Shown here piece after piece: positions 1 through 7,018 of a DNA stretch of 42,664 bases. Source of the DNA: a virus. A program made the position numbers and the translations under genes. The stretch covers positions 1 to 42,664 of the IMG/VR virus record IMGVR_UViG_3300025120_000143, one strand, 5' to 3'. Position 1 is the stretch's first letter, and every line of letters starts with the position of its first letter. The notes below the pieces were generated by a model that saw nothing but the letters and a program-made list of their open reading frames with translations, was not told where the DNA came from and made no database searches.

Positions 1-276
1 AAGCAAAGTATTGTGCCTTTGTGTATGATTGGCAACAAGGGTTTATATGTAAATGCTGAAGGAAAGTTTTATCCATGCTGTTGGACTGGATTGAGATATC
101 CACACAATAAAGACATATTCGATTACATAGACTTCAATAGGCCTTTGCCTAAAATTTTACAAGATCCAATGTGGAAAAAACTTATGCTAGATTTTAGTTA
201 TAATAAAGGCCCTCAAGAATGTTTTGAAAAATGCAGTGCGGCAAAATGGAATCTAGAACATGCTACCCAGTGGTAG
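1..276 (+). CDS. Radical SAM protein, C-terminal SPASM part (5' end cut by window)
   Basis: The frame is open from base 1, so only the last ~91 residues are seen and the true start lies outside; the GTG at 13 is probably internal. The fragment carries the cysteine pattern of a SPASM/twitch auxiliary Fe-S domain: a Cys in the PLCMIG segment, then a stretch of the 'G-K-F-Y-P-C-C-W' type, then CFEKC near the end. In this family these cysteines bind extra iron-sulfur clusters that support radical chemistry on peptides or small substrates. The CxxxCxxC radical SAM core would lie upstream and cannot be seen. The gene converges on the minus-strand SGNH gene and overlaps its end by 14 bases. Family assignment is fairly secure; substrate is unknown. 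Confidence 0.7.
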   Translation, partial: KQSIVPLCMIGNKGLYVNAEGKFYPCCWTGLRYPHNKDIFDYIDFNRPLPKILQDPMWKKLMLDFSYNKGPQECFEKCSAAKWNLEHATQW

Positions 277-1000
277 ATAAATTATCCTTAAAATTCAAAA
301 GTTTATCCAATTCATCTTTTGGCGGTTCTATATTAGATTGATACATAATATCTTTGACCCATTTGTAGTGTGCCAAAGGCAATGGATGTTCGTCACTGTC
401 AGCAAATTCATTTGGATATTCAGATTTTGCAAAGTCGTAAAGGCCTAGTTTATCCTTATAAAATATAAAACTGTTCCAATTTATTTGTTTATATAATGCT
501 AGGTGACCTGCACTCATTGTGTCTTTGTCATGTGAAAGTATGTTTGCCATATAACACATCATTTTGTATTCTATTTTGTGCTTGTCTAATAACAGTTGCG
601 TGAATAATATTTTTTCTAGCAATCTTATTTCGTTTTGTTTTTCATTTAAAAAATATCTTTGATAGTATTTGTGCTTGTCCCTATCAACATGTCCACCATA
701 ATATTGAAACCATTTCCAGTCCGGATCGTATGTACTCCATGTTGCGTCTTCCATGGTTTTGTCTCCTTGTGTGTCACTAATAACTTCGTACCTATTTGGT
801 CCGCTCCACATGATGTATACTTTTTTTATGTTTTTGTATTTTGATACTGAATTATAAACAGTTCTGCTGATTGTTTCGTTTGAACTTGCAGGATTGCCAA
901 GATTTATTATATGATCATCAGTCTCAAACCATTTAACAAAGTTAGGCCAAGATGCCCATTTATATTTTGTAAAACTACATCCTGCTGTTAAGATTGTCAT
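263..1000 (-). CDS. SGNH/GDSL-hydrolase-like protein
   Basis: A 245-aa protein with the SGNH layout. Block I is AGCSFT with the candidate nucleophile Ser9. A block II glycine lies in NLGNPASSNE (about 34-42), a block III-like WSGPNR follows at 65-70 (Asn69), and a C-terminal acidic/His motif SDEHP sits around 202-206. Family members are esterases, acyl- or acetyl-hydrolases, often acting on acylated sugars. No signal peptide or membrane segment is seen, so it should be cytosolic. It is the last gene of the minus-strand glycosyltransferase/radical SAM operon and overlaps the preceding SGNH gene by 26 bases. Activity on a glycan or acyl-modified product of that operon is inference. No clear Shine-Dalgarno precedes the ATG. 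Confidence 0.65.
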   Translation of the reverse strand: MTILTAGCSFTKYKWASWPNFVKWFETDDHIINLGNPASSNETISRTVYNSVSKYKNIKKVYIMWSGPNRYEVISDTQGDKTMEDATWSTYDPDWKWFQYYGGHVDRDKHKYYQRYFLNEKQNEIRLLEKILFTQLLLDKHKIEYKMMCYMANILSHDKDTMSAGHLALYKQINWNSFIFYKDKLGLYDFAKSEYPNEFADSDEHPLPLAHYKWVKDIMYQSNIEPPKDELDKLLNFKDNLSTTG

Positions 1001-1580
1001 AAATTTTTTGTGCCCAAGTTTTGTTTTGTAATTTTGTCATATGATTGCTTAAATTTATATCAGGCTCCACTTTGGCCTTCATATTTCCGTCCCATGAATG
1101 TGCCAAACAACTTTCATTAATAAATTTGCCTGTAGTCAACTTTAAATCCTTAGGTAGCATACTCCACATTTGTATTATATTACTACTGCTTTCGTATTTT
1201 TTTAAAACGTTTTGATCAAAGTGCTTTAAACTATATCTATAAGCAATATCGTCTTTGTTATAAAAACTTAGATATTTGTAATAATTTTCAGCCGCTTGCC
1301 AAATGTTTTCATCTGTGCCTTCAATTGGCTTGTTATTTGGTGTAAGGGGCAGTGTAGGGTGATATAATCTAGTTTCGTCAGTCCAACAAAAAACAAGATA
1401 ATCTGCAATATTGTTATCCTTTTGATCTTTTTCAAATTCAATGAATGTTGTCCAGATGCTACTTCCACCAATGCCAAAACGTGTTATTGAACTATATAAT
1501 TTTTCTGCCAATATAACACACCAACTGTCATCTCTATGACTTTGGCAAAAACTATCTCCATAGAATGCTATTGTCTTCAT
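975..1580 (-). CDS. SGNH/GDSL-hydrolase-like protein (second copy)
   Basis: A 201-aa protein starting MKTIAFYGDSF, a textbook block I (GDS) with Ser10 as the expected nucleophile. A glycine-rich block II (GIGGSS) lies at about 36-41, a block III-like segment FCWTDETRL at 64-72, and a late Asp/His pair (D174, H180) could complete the site. It is short but complete for a minimal SGNH fold. Its ATG overlaps the stop of the radical SAM gene (ATGA), indicating translational coupling. It resembles its downstream neighbour in architecture but not closely in sequence, so the pair is either an old duplication or two separate acquisitions. Substrate unknown; an O-acyl esterase or transferase role on a carbohydrate is plausible. 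Confidence 0.65.
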   Translation of the reverse strand: MKTIAFYGDSFCQSHRDDSWCVILAEKLYSSITRFGIGGSSIWTTFIEFEKDQKDNNIADYLVFCWTDETRLYHPTLPLTPNNKPIEGTDENIWQAAENYYKYLSFYNKDDIAYRYSLKHFDQNVLKKYESSSNIIQMWSMLPKDLKLTTGKFINESCLAHSWDGNMKAKVEPDINLSNHMTKLQNKTWAQKIYDNLNSRM

Positions 1581-2956
1581 GCTGATTTACACTCCTGCCA
1601 AAACTCTGTCATTTCAGGAAAAGTTTTCTCAAAACTTGTTCCACGTCTACGATCGTGTTCGTTAAAAAATGCGTAAAAATTCTTTTTTTGCTGTGCGTCA
1701 GCGTTATAATTTTTACGCCAATATGCTAAATTGCGAAGCATTTTTTGAATCTCAAAGTCTTTGAATACAGCGTACTCCGAATCTTTGTATACTCCTTCTT
1801 GAAACTTCTGCATCATTGTTATGTTGTCCTTGTGAATCTGCTGATAACTCTCTGACAACATAGTGATCTGTTGCCATGTAGGCTGTCTCAACAAAGGTAT
1901 ATCAAACCAAACTCTTTGATATGTGGTACTGTACCGCTGTCTCAACTGTCTAATGTAATCTAACAGTTTGTCTAGGCTAGTGACGCTGAGGTTGTTGTAT
2001 GTTATAATAAATGTCACACTGTTCCTTACAGGAATCCTATAAAGGAATTCTTCAACATTGTCTTGAAAATAGTTCCAATCTAAACCGTGGCGTATGTATT
2101 CTGCCTGCTTGCCAAATGCGTCTACCGATACAAATTGCATAAAATGTTCCACATGCTCATCTAAACAGATTCTTTTGACCTTGTCATAATATTTGTTTTT
2201 GAGTTTGCGATCCGGTGGACACATATTGCTTGTGACGTTGAGGTGTAGATCCTTTTTAGGATGGTCAATTACATAATCCAATACTCTATAAGTGTTTTTA
2301 TCCATCATTGGTTCTCCGCCAGTCATTCTAAAGTGTTTAAGATTTTTGTACAGTGTTGGCCACCACTTCCAAAAAGCAGTCACATAAGGATTGTCTTCTC
2401 TTGTGGGAATAGGTTGTCTTGAGCCTTGAAAATGCTCTGGAGCGTTGTGGGCCGGAGATGTGGGATATTGGCCATACCTGTCGATCTCCTTGGCCCACGT
2501 GGTCGAGAATTGTGGCGAACAATAACTGCACTTGAAATTACAAGCATGGTTAAAGTTTACTTCCACGTATCTCGGTGTCCATTCTGAGTCTATAGGTTTT
2601 CCAACAATTGACTCAAAATCTTGTACTGCCCAGGGTTCGCCTGAACGATAAATTCTATCTGATGTTCCACCGGTATCTTCTATTTTCCAACAATAACTGC
2701 AACCTTTGGGACGTTTGCCTTCCAACATCTGCTTTCGTTCCTCTAATTTTTGTGCTGTGTTGTGCAGTGCGGCAGGATTAGTTTTGATCTGTTCTGCGTC
2801 TATTTTGTGCAGTGGTGGATGATAACAACTGTTGGTCAACCCTGTGGTCAAATGCAAACTAACTTGATTCCATTTGGCCAAACACATGGAGGGGGACACA
2901 GTATCTAATTTCTTTTTGGCTTGATCAGCGTCTTTTTGATAATGACTAATTTTCAA
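1577..2956 (-). CDS. Radical SAM protein with twitch/SPASM-like features
   Basis: The core radical SAM motif CNFKCSYC (CxxxCxxC) binds the 4Fe-4S cluster that cleaves S-adenosylmethionine, and a following TGGEPMM segment is the GGE motif that binds the methionine moiety. Extra cysteines before the core (a Cys-His pair and GCSYCW) suggest further metal or cluster ligands. The frame is open up to an ATG at 3022, but that start overlaps the upstream gene by 77 bases and lacks a ribosome site. A TTG at 2956 has AGAGGAG nine bases upstream and reduces the overlap to 11 bases, so I prefer it (459 aa). It lies between a glycosyltransferase and an SGNH gene, so it may modify a sugar, peptide or lipid-linked substrate; the substrate is unknown. 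Confidence 0.8.
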   Translation of the reverse strand: MKISHYQKDADQAKKKLDTVSPSMCLAKWNQVSLHLTTGLTNSCYHPPLHKIDAEQIKTNPAALHNTAQKLEERKQMLEGKRPKGCSYCWKIEDTGGTSDRIYRSGEPWAVQDFESIVGKPIDSEWTPRYVEVNFNHACNFKCSYCSPQFSTTWAKEIDRYGQYPTSPAHNAPEHFQGSRQPIPTREDNPYVTAFWKWWPTLYKNLKHFRMTGGEPMMDKNTYRVLDYVIDHPKKDLHLNVTSNMCPPDRKLKNKYYDKVKRICLDEHVEHFMQFVSVDAFGKQAEYIRHGLDWNYFQDNVEEFLYRIPVRNSVTFIITYNNLSVTSLDKLLDYIRQLRQRYSTTYQRVWFDIPLLRQPTWQQITMLSESYQQIHKDNITMMQKFQEGVYKDSEYAVFKDFEIQKMLRNLAYWRKNYNADAQQKKNFYAFFNEHDRRRGTSFEKTFPEMTEFWQECKSA

Positions 2957-3833
2957 GATCTTGTACTCCTCTGTTTTTGTGTAGTGGTTGCGTAAATTTA
3001 AAAAACTTGCTGGCTCCAACATCTAAATTAGGAACGCTGAGCCCTAGTTTTTGTTCAATTGAGCCTTTGTATTCTTCTAGTTCTTTGTCCAAATGAGTTT
3101 TATTTAAAAAGCCAAAACTTCCTTCTACAGTTTCTAATTCTAAATCGCAAGATTCATTGTTTACTGATAGATCATAACAACCGGCTCTCGAACCTAGCAT
3201 GGCAAATTTTCCATGGTCAACATCTGAACCCACTGTCATCCACGTGGACAATTTTATAAGATTACTGTTGGCAATCTGCCTTTTAAATTGTGTGGGATCT
3301 ACTCTTTTTCCTCGGTCCATGGAAAGTTTCACACCTTCCCTGTATCCTGCAATAAATGCCTGTTTGGCTGATGAGTTGATTACACTAGTTGAGTAACAAT
3401 TATGTAAATTTGCGTGTGGCACTGTCCAACAAAAATCTTTTTTACTTTGTTCATTGACAGCATTTTCGTGTGTTTGCATTGATAGACAAGTGTCTTTATG
3501 CCAACCAACCAATCCGCCATTGCCGTAAACAAGTCCATTTACAATATTTTTTGCTCTCCATCTATGCACGTGCTTTGGGTTTGTTTTGCTCCAATCTAGT
3601 GTTTGTAGTAAAAATGTTTCGTCAATGATGTTGTCTCCATCTACTGATATAAAAAAATCTGTGTCTGCTTTCATGGCCGCGGCTTTATGTGCTGAATCAA
3701 ATCCTTTGACTCCGTGTACACGTTTGGCCCACGGTACCTTGTTTAACAGATCAGCGTAGTTTTCTTCACAGTTTGGTTCTTTGTAACTGATGAATACAAA
3801 GTCTAAATCTAAAATTTTTATTTTTTCTGCCAT
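2946..3833 (-). CDS. Glycosyltransferase, GT-A/GT2-like
   Basis: A 295-aa protein with a GT-A-type nucleotide-sugar fold. A hydrophobic first strand (DFVFISYKE) is followed by a conserved region and then VDGDN (Asp65-Gly-Asp67), a DxD motif expected to bind Mn2+ and the sugar-nucleotide diphosphate. Similar short glycosyltransferases occur in marine T4-like phage genomes. No signal peptide or transmembrane helix is visible. It overlaps the 102-aa gene upstream by 16 bases and the radical SAM gene downstream. It could glycosylate virion proteins, modified DNA bases or a host surface polymer; the sequence does not decide which. Donor and acceptor unknown. Confidence 0.65.
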   Translation of the reverse strand: MAEKIKILDLDFVFISYKEPNCEENYADLLNKVPWAKRVHGVKGFDSAHKAAAMKADTDFFISVDGDNIIDETFLLQTLDWSKTNPKHVHRWRAKNIVNGLVYGNGGLVGWHKDTCLSMQTHENAVNEQSKKDFCWTVPHANLHNCYSTSVINSSAKQAFIAGYREGVKLSMDRGKRVDPTQFKRQIANSNLIKLSTWMTVGSDVDHGKFAMLGSRAGCYDLSVNNESCDLELETVEGSFGFLNKTHLDKELEEYKGSIEQKLGLSVPNLDVGASKFFKFTQPLHKNRGVQDLEN

Positions 3834-4126
3834 GTAAATGCCTTGTTTCCTTCTTCAGTTGGCCAAAATGGATTGTTTTCGTAAAATTTTAATCCGTTAT
3901 CTGTTTGCACCAATTGTGTTTGTTGCTGTTCTTTAGGAGTGTAAGGTCTCTTGCAAACTATTGATCCATTTGGTCCTTTTTGACAAAAGTAGTTTTTTTC
4001 TCCTACTTTCATTATTTCAAGTTTTTGTTCGAGAGACACTTGAATGCTTTTACCTTGAATGTTTACAAACTGTTTTTTGTTTGGTTTATTTTTAAACTTT
4101 TCGATGGCTTCAAAAAATCCTGGCAT
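3818..4126 (-). CDS. Hypothetical protein, 102 aa
   Basis: I do not recognise this protein. It is basic at the start (MPGFFEAIEKFKNKPNKKQF), has two cysteines (CQKG and VCKRP, about 14 residues apart) in a central segment, and ends in an aromatic and Gln-rich stretch. No membrane segment or signal peptide is seen. It overlaps the glycosyltransferase upstream by 17 bases and the one downstream by 16 bases, so it is co-translated with them. A GGAGAAC Shine-Dalgarno-like sequence sits four bases before the ATG. A small accessory or carrier role for the glycosyltransferases is possible but unsupported beyond position. Confidence 0.6.
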   Translation of the reverse strand: MPGFFEAIEKFKNKPNKKQFVNIQGKSIQVSLEQKLEIMKVGEKNYFCQKGPNGSIVCKRPYTPKEQQQTQLVQTDNGLKFYENNPFWPTEEGNKAFTWQKK

Positions 4127-4907
4127 CTAAGTTCTCCATTGTTTCTTTTTCATAGTAATGCCAAATTCTTGACTGTTTGTATCCACCAAGATAATAAGCA
4201 TCTCCTTGTTTGTATGTTTGCAGAAAATCATTATTGTTATATAAAGGTGTTAATCCGTTTACATCATTTTTGTTGTGTACAAATTTAAACCACTCGTAAT
4301 CAACCTTTAAAATTTCAAAAGGATCAAACATTTTATTAGCCAATGCATAAATTACATCTGTTGTAGGCTCTTCGTCAAAACAATTAATGAGACAGTTGTC
4401 TCGAACCTGTGGCCATTTTTCAGTAAGCCTTTTACATAATAAGTAATATTTCATTGCCCAAATGCTTTTTCTAAAATAAGTCAATCCACTGTATATGTTT
4501 GGTAAATTGTTTTCTATAAAAAGTTTTCTATATTTTGTATTCTTTACAATGTTATCTTTGTAATTTCTACAATCATAAGAATGGACTATGTCCCATTGGT
4601 ACAGATCATTCCACCACCAGTCTGTGTTTTGTGTTAACACCATGTCTGCTTCAAGTTTGATAGTGTGCGTAAATGGGGACAATTTAAAAACTTGCCATTC
4701 CTTATCAAATTTACCTTGACTATTTCCTTCAAACAATATTACATGGTCAACGTTTTTTACTGCATTGGGGATTTGTAGCATATGGTTGTCAGTTATTATA
4801 CAAGTTTTGTTGTGTTTGTTATGTTTTTTAATACTGGCCGCAAGTGTTTTACTGGCTTTAATGTATTTTTCTCCAAATGCAAACCAAACGTAACCCCTAT
4901 CCGACAC
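4110..4907 (-). CDS. Glycosyltransferase-like protein, GT-A fold
   Basis: A protein of about 265 aa with the layout of short GT-A transferases. A first strand (GYVWFAFGEKYIKAS) leads to a second (TCIITD), then a DxD-like KLEADMV segment near residue 87, where metal and sugar nucleotide would bind, and then a Trp/Tyr-rich acceptor half. The reading frame extends to a TTG at 4913. However, AAGGAG is only one base from that codon, whereas a GTG at 4907 has it at seven bases, so 4907 is the better start. It follows another glycosyltransferase with an 11-base overlap. The DxD is imperfect (EAD), so donor binding may differ. Specificity unknown. Confidence 0.55.
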   Translation of the reverse strand: MSDRGYVWFAFGEKYIKASKTLAASIKKHNKHNKTCIITDNHMLQIPNAVKNVDHVILFEGNSQGKFDKEWQVFKLSPFTHTIKLEADMVLTQNTDWWWNDLYQWDIVHSYDCRNYKDNIVKNTKYRKLFIENNLPNIYSGLTYFRKSIWAMKYYLLCKRLTEKWPQVRDNCLINCFDEEPTTDVIYALANKMFDPFEILKVDYEWFKFVHNKNDVNGLTPLYNNNDFLQTYKQGDAYYLGGYKQSRIWHYYEKETMENLDARIF

Positions 4908-5664
4908 TGGCAAACTCCTTGTCTAACACATGAACATCTGTGTCTGTAATAACATTTACTTTTTTATTGTATTTGTAGACAACGCTGGTTTCTGTTGTTT
5001 CTAACACATCAAATTCATGCGGTAACATGTTCATGGGTGTAGGAATAAACTTTGGTGTTGCTATTTGTCCATCTAATTGATGTAAAGCAATTGCAAAAGC
5101 ATAATCATTTCTATAATTTTTAAATTTTATCCTATAGAGATTTCTGAAATGTTCGTAATTGTTTTGAACATGTTTAATCATATCAAAAATCATTTTTACA
5201 CGTTCAGTTTTTTTAAACATAACGACAGTTGCCCATACAATTGGCAAAGTTGCTTCTAGTTTTCCAATAATTTTGTTTACACCTGATATATCATGTACCT
5301 TGTCATGTAGTAAAAAGTCATGTTCTGACTTAGAAAGTTCTAAAAGGTTTGAAGTAAAGCACAAATAATCACAGTCTAACAACAAAGTTGTATCATACAG
5401 TGAATGATCATAGGCATTGGCCCGTTCCATGTTGTACCAAGGAACATTTTGTCCTCTGTAAAATCTAAAATTTTTGGTCTGTTGCTTGATCAATATGTAT
5501 GTTACTCCAGCAAATTGAGGAAAGTGCCTATGTGTCTCATGATCTGTGACAACAGTTATTGGCAACTTTAAATTTTTTTGGATTAGCTCTATAGATTTTA
5601 AAGCCAATTTGTGATAAGCAGTTACCGGAGTGTCAAAACAATACAGTAATACGCCAGTTGTCAT
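4897..5664 (-). CDS. Glycosyltransferase-like protein, GT-A fold
   Basis: A 255-aa protein opening with a strand GVLLYCFDTP, a second strand LPITVVTD and then LLLDCDYLCF (Asp97-Cys-Asp99), a DxD motif in the usual place for metal and nucleotide-sugar binding. This order fits the GT-A glycosyltransferase superfamily, close to GT8/GT2-like short enzymes; the exact family cannot be fixed by eye. The start is clear: AAAGGAG precedes the ATG, which overlaps the previous stop codon by one base (TAATG), so the two are translationally coupled. It is the first of three glycosyltransferases in the operon; together they could build a short oligosaccharide. Confidence 0.6.
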   Translation of the reverse strand: MTTGVLLYCFDTPVTAYHKLALKSIELIQKNLKLPITVVTDHETHRHFPQFAGVTYILIKQQTKNFRFYRGQNVPWYNMERANAYDHSLYDTTLLLDCDYLCFTSNLLELSKSEHDFLLHDKVHDISGVNKIIGKLEATLPIVWATVVMFKKTERVKMIFDMIKHVQNNYEHFRNLYRIKFKNYRNDYAFAIALHQLDGQIATPKFIPTPMNMLPHEFDVLETTETSVVYKYNKKVNVITDTDVHVLDKEFASVG

Positions 5665-5978
5665 TACGTTCTCCTTTGTAGAGAATCATGCAATTGGCTT
5701 AGAGTGTTTAAGGTTTCTTGATTTCTTTCTATAAGTTTTTTTAAGAAATCATCAGGATCTTTTACCAAACAAGGGTTTTCATTTGTGTCTAAAACATAAA
5801 ATTCTTTTGCGTGTGCTTTAAGTGTTGACACTGTGTTGATTGTTTGTGCATCGGCTCTAAACAATCGTCCATTGTAGGCCATAATTTGTCTAGAACGCAT
5901 CTTTTCCAAACTGTTGCGTTTAGTAACAGTTATATCGTGTGCTAGATCCGAGTATTTTTTAAGTTTGCCAATATCCAT
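5664..5978 (-). CDS. Hypothetical protein, 104 aa, first gene of glycosyltransferase operon
   Basis: I do not recognise this protein. It is a small, charged, mostly helical-looking protein: a Lys/Arg-rich N-terminus, a central YNGRLFRADAQT segment, and a C-terminal helix (about 75-104) with coiled-coil-like spacing (FLKKLIERNQETLNTLSQL). It has no signal peptide or membrane helix. It is the promoter-proximal gene of the accessory operon. Its ATG sits six bases after a TATAAT box, so its mRNA may be leaderless, and it overlaps the next glycosyltransferase start by one base. It could be a regulator or scaffold, but nothing in the sequence shows which. Confidence 0.6.
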   Translation of the reverse strand: MDIGKLKKYSDLAHDITVTKRNSLEKMRSRQIMAYNGRLFRADAQTINTVSTLKAHAKEFYVLDTNENPCLVKDPDDFLKKLIERNQETLNTLSQLHDSLQRRT

Positions 5979-5984
5979 AACTCA

Positions 5985-6013
5985 ATTATAACAATAATTA
6001 TGGAGTTTTTCAA
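5985..6013 (-). promoter_or_regulatory. Sigma-70-type promoter for the glycosyltransferase operon
   Basis: On the minus strand TTGAAA (6008-6013) and TATAAT (5985-5990) are separated by exactly 17 bases, matching the host housekeeping promoter consensus at 11 of 12 positions. Transcription should begin six or seven bases after the -10 box, which is the A of the ATG at 5978, predicting a leaderless or nearly leaderless transcript. It lies in the only gap (5979-6028) between the late tail operon and the accessory operon, so the latter probably has its own early or middle expression. Confidence 0.6.
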
Positions 6014-6028
6014 GTGGTAAAAAATTAA

Positions 6029-7015
6029 TTAATCGCCGTTTACAATGGCGTTTGATACTGATGCAACTGATATAGTGTTGTATACCTGTGCAAGACCTTC
6101 TGAGGTATTCATATCAATAGTTCTGAAACTGAAATCTGTTGGTCCAACTGCTTCTTCTTCTATGGCTATAGAACTTAAATTGCCTGAAGTGTAATCTGTT
6201 CTTGTTGTTTCGTTTTGTAACAGTGAACATTTGACAGTTATAACATTTCCTGTGTTGCCTCTGCCATCTCCATGTGCACCACCTGATTTCATTTCAACTT
6301 TAACTTGAATATCACCTGAGTAATCACCTGAGTCCTCAGTTAAAAGAATAACAGTTTGATATGACGTTGTGAGATCAAAGTAACCAAGAGCAAGTCCGTT
6401 TGTAGTCAATGTTTCGCCTGATCCTGATCTTGTTGACACTGTTGCACCTATATCTAAATTTCCTAGTGCGGCCAGTAGTGCATCAACTGATGCATCTTTG
6501 CCTGTGTCGTTTGTTTTGGTGTTTGTGAAATTAATTCTTAATTTTCCGCCTGCATTGAAAAAGAATCTTGCTTCGTCTCCGCCTGCAAATGTAAATGATG
6601 CTTCACAAATGTGTGATGTGTCATACACTGCTGATGCAACTAGTGATAAATCTTCTGAGCCTGCCGCAAGTGCTGTTGCACTTGTTGATCCACCTTTTAC
6701 TTCATTCTCAAGTGAAAGTAAATCTGCCGCTAGTGCTGAAACCACTGCAATAGTGTTACCTGCTGTTCGAGCAGTTGTAGATGATAATGAGTCGTTAGTA
6801 TGGTTAGCAATATTGTCCATTGCTGTAAAAAGTGAATTCCATTGTGCGGCTGAGACTGTGTCGCCTGCACCTACCGTTGCTAATGCAGTTTGTCCTAGTC
6901 CAACATTTCCTGTTCCTGTCCCCATTATAGAGTTGATTCCAAATGGTGTGGAACTATTATTAACAAACTTGTTATATTCGTCGTCTAAAATTTTATCACC
7001 TGCTACATATGCCAT
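6029..7015 (-). CDS. Virion structural protein, marine T4-like phage type
   Basis: A 328-aa protein with an N-terminal segment (MAYVAGDKILDDEYNKFVN, later a D-x-x-x-AAQWNSLF type stretch at about 55-65). That pattern resembles structural proteins I know from cyanophage and pelagiphage myovirus tail regions. The rest is Ser/Thr/Gly-rich and beta-strand-like (tandem short strands, KVEMKSGG), as expected for a trimeric fibre or fibre-associated protein. It is the last gene of the late tail operon, three bases after the neighbouring fibre gene. No enzymatic motif is visible. A role at the tail tip or fibres is inferred from position and composition. Confidence 0.6.
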   Translation of the reverse strand: MAYVAGDKILDDEYNKFVNNSSTPFGINSIMGTGTGNVGLGQTALATVGAGDTVSAAQWNSLFTAMDNIANHTNDSLSSTTARTAGNTIAVVSALAADLLSLENEVKGGSTSATALAAGSEDLSLVASAVYDTSHICEASFTFAGGDEARFFFNAGGKLRINFTNTKTNDTGKDASVDALLAALGNLDIGATVSTRSGSGETLTTNGLALGYFDLTTSYQTVILLTEDSGDYSGDIQVKVEMKSGGAHGDGRGNTGNVITVKCSLLQNETTRTDYTSGNLSSIAIEEEAVGPTDFSFRTIDMNTSEGLAQVYNTISVASVSNAIVNGD

Positions 7016-7018
7016 GTT

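Noticed and set aside
1268-1477. Minus-strand 69-aa frame inside the second SGNH gene
   Set aside because: It lies wholly within a well-supported gene in another frame, has no motif and no ribosome site.
6001-6030. AT-only palindrome followed by T-run on the minus strand after the 328-aa gene, as a terminator
   Set aside because: The stem has almost no G or C, so it would be unstable; the late operon may read through into the accessory operon.
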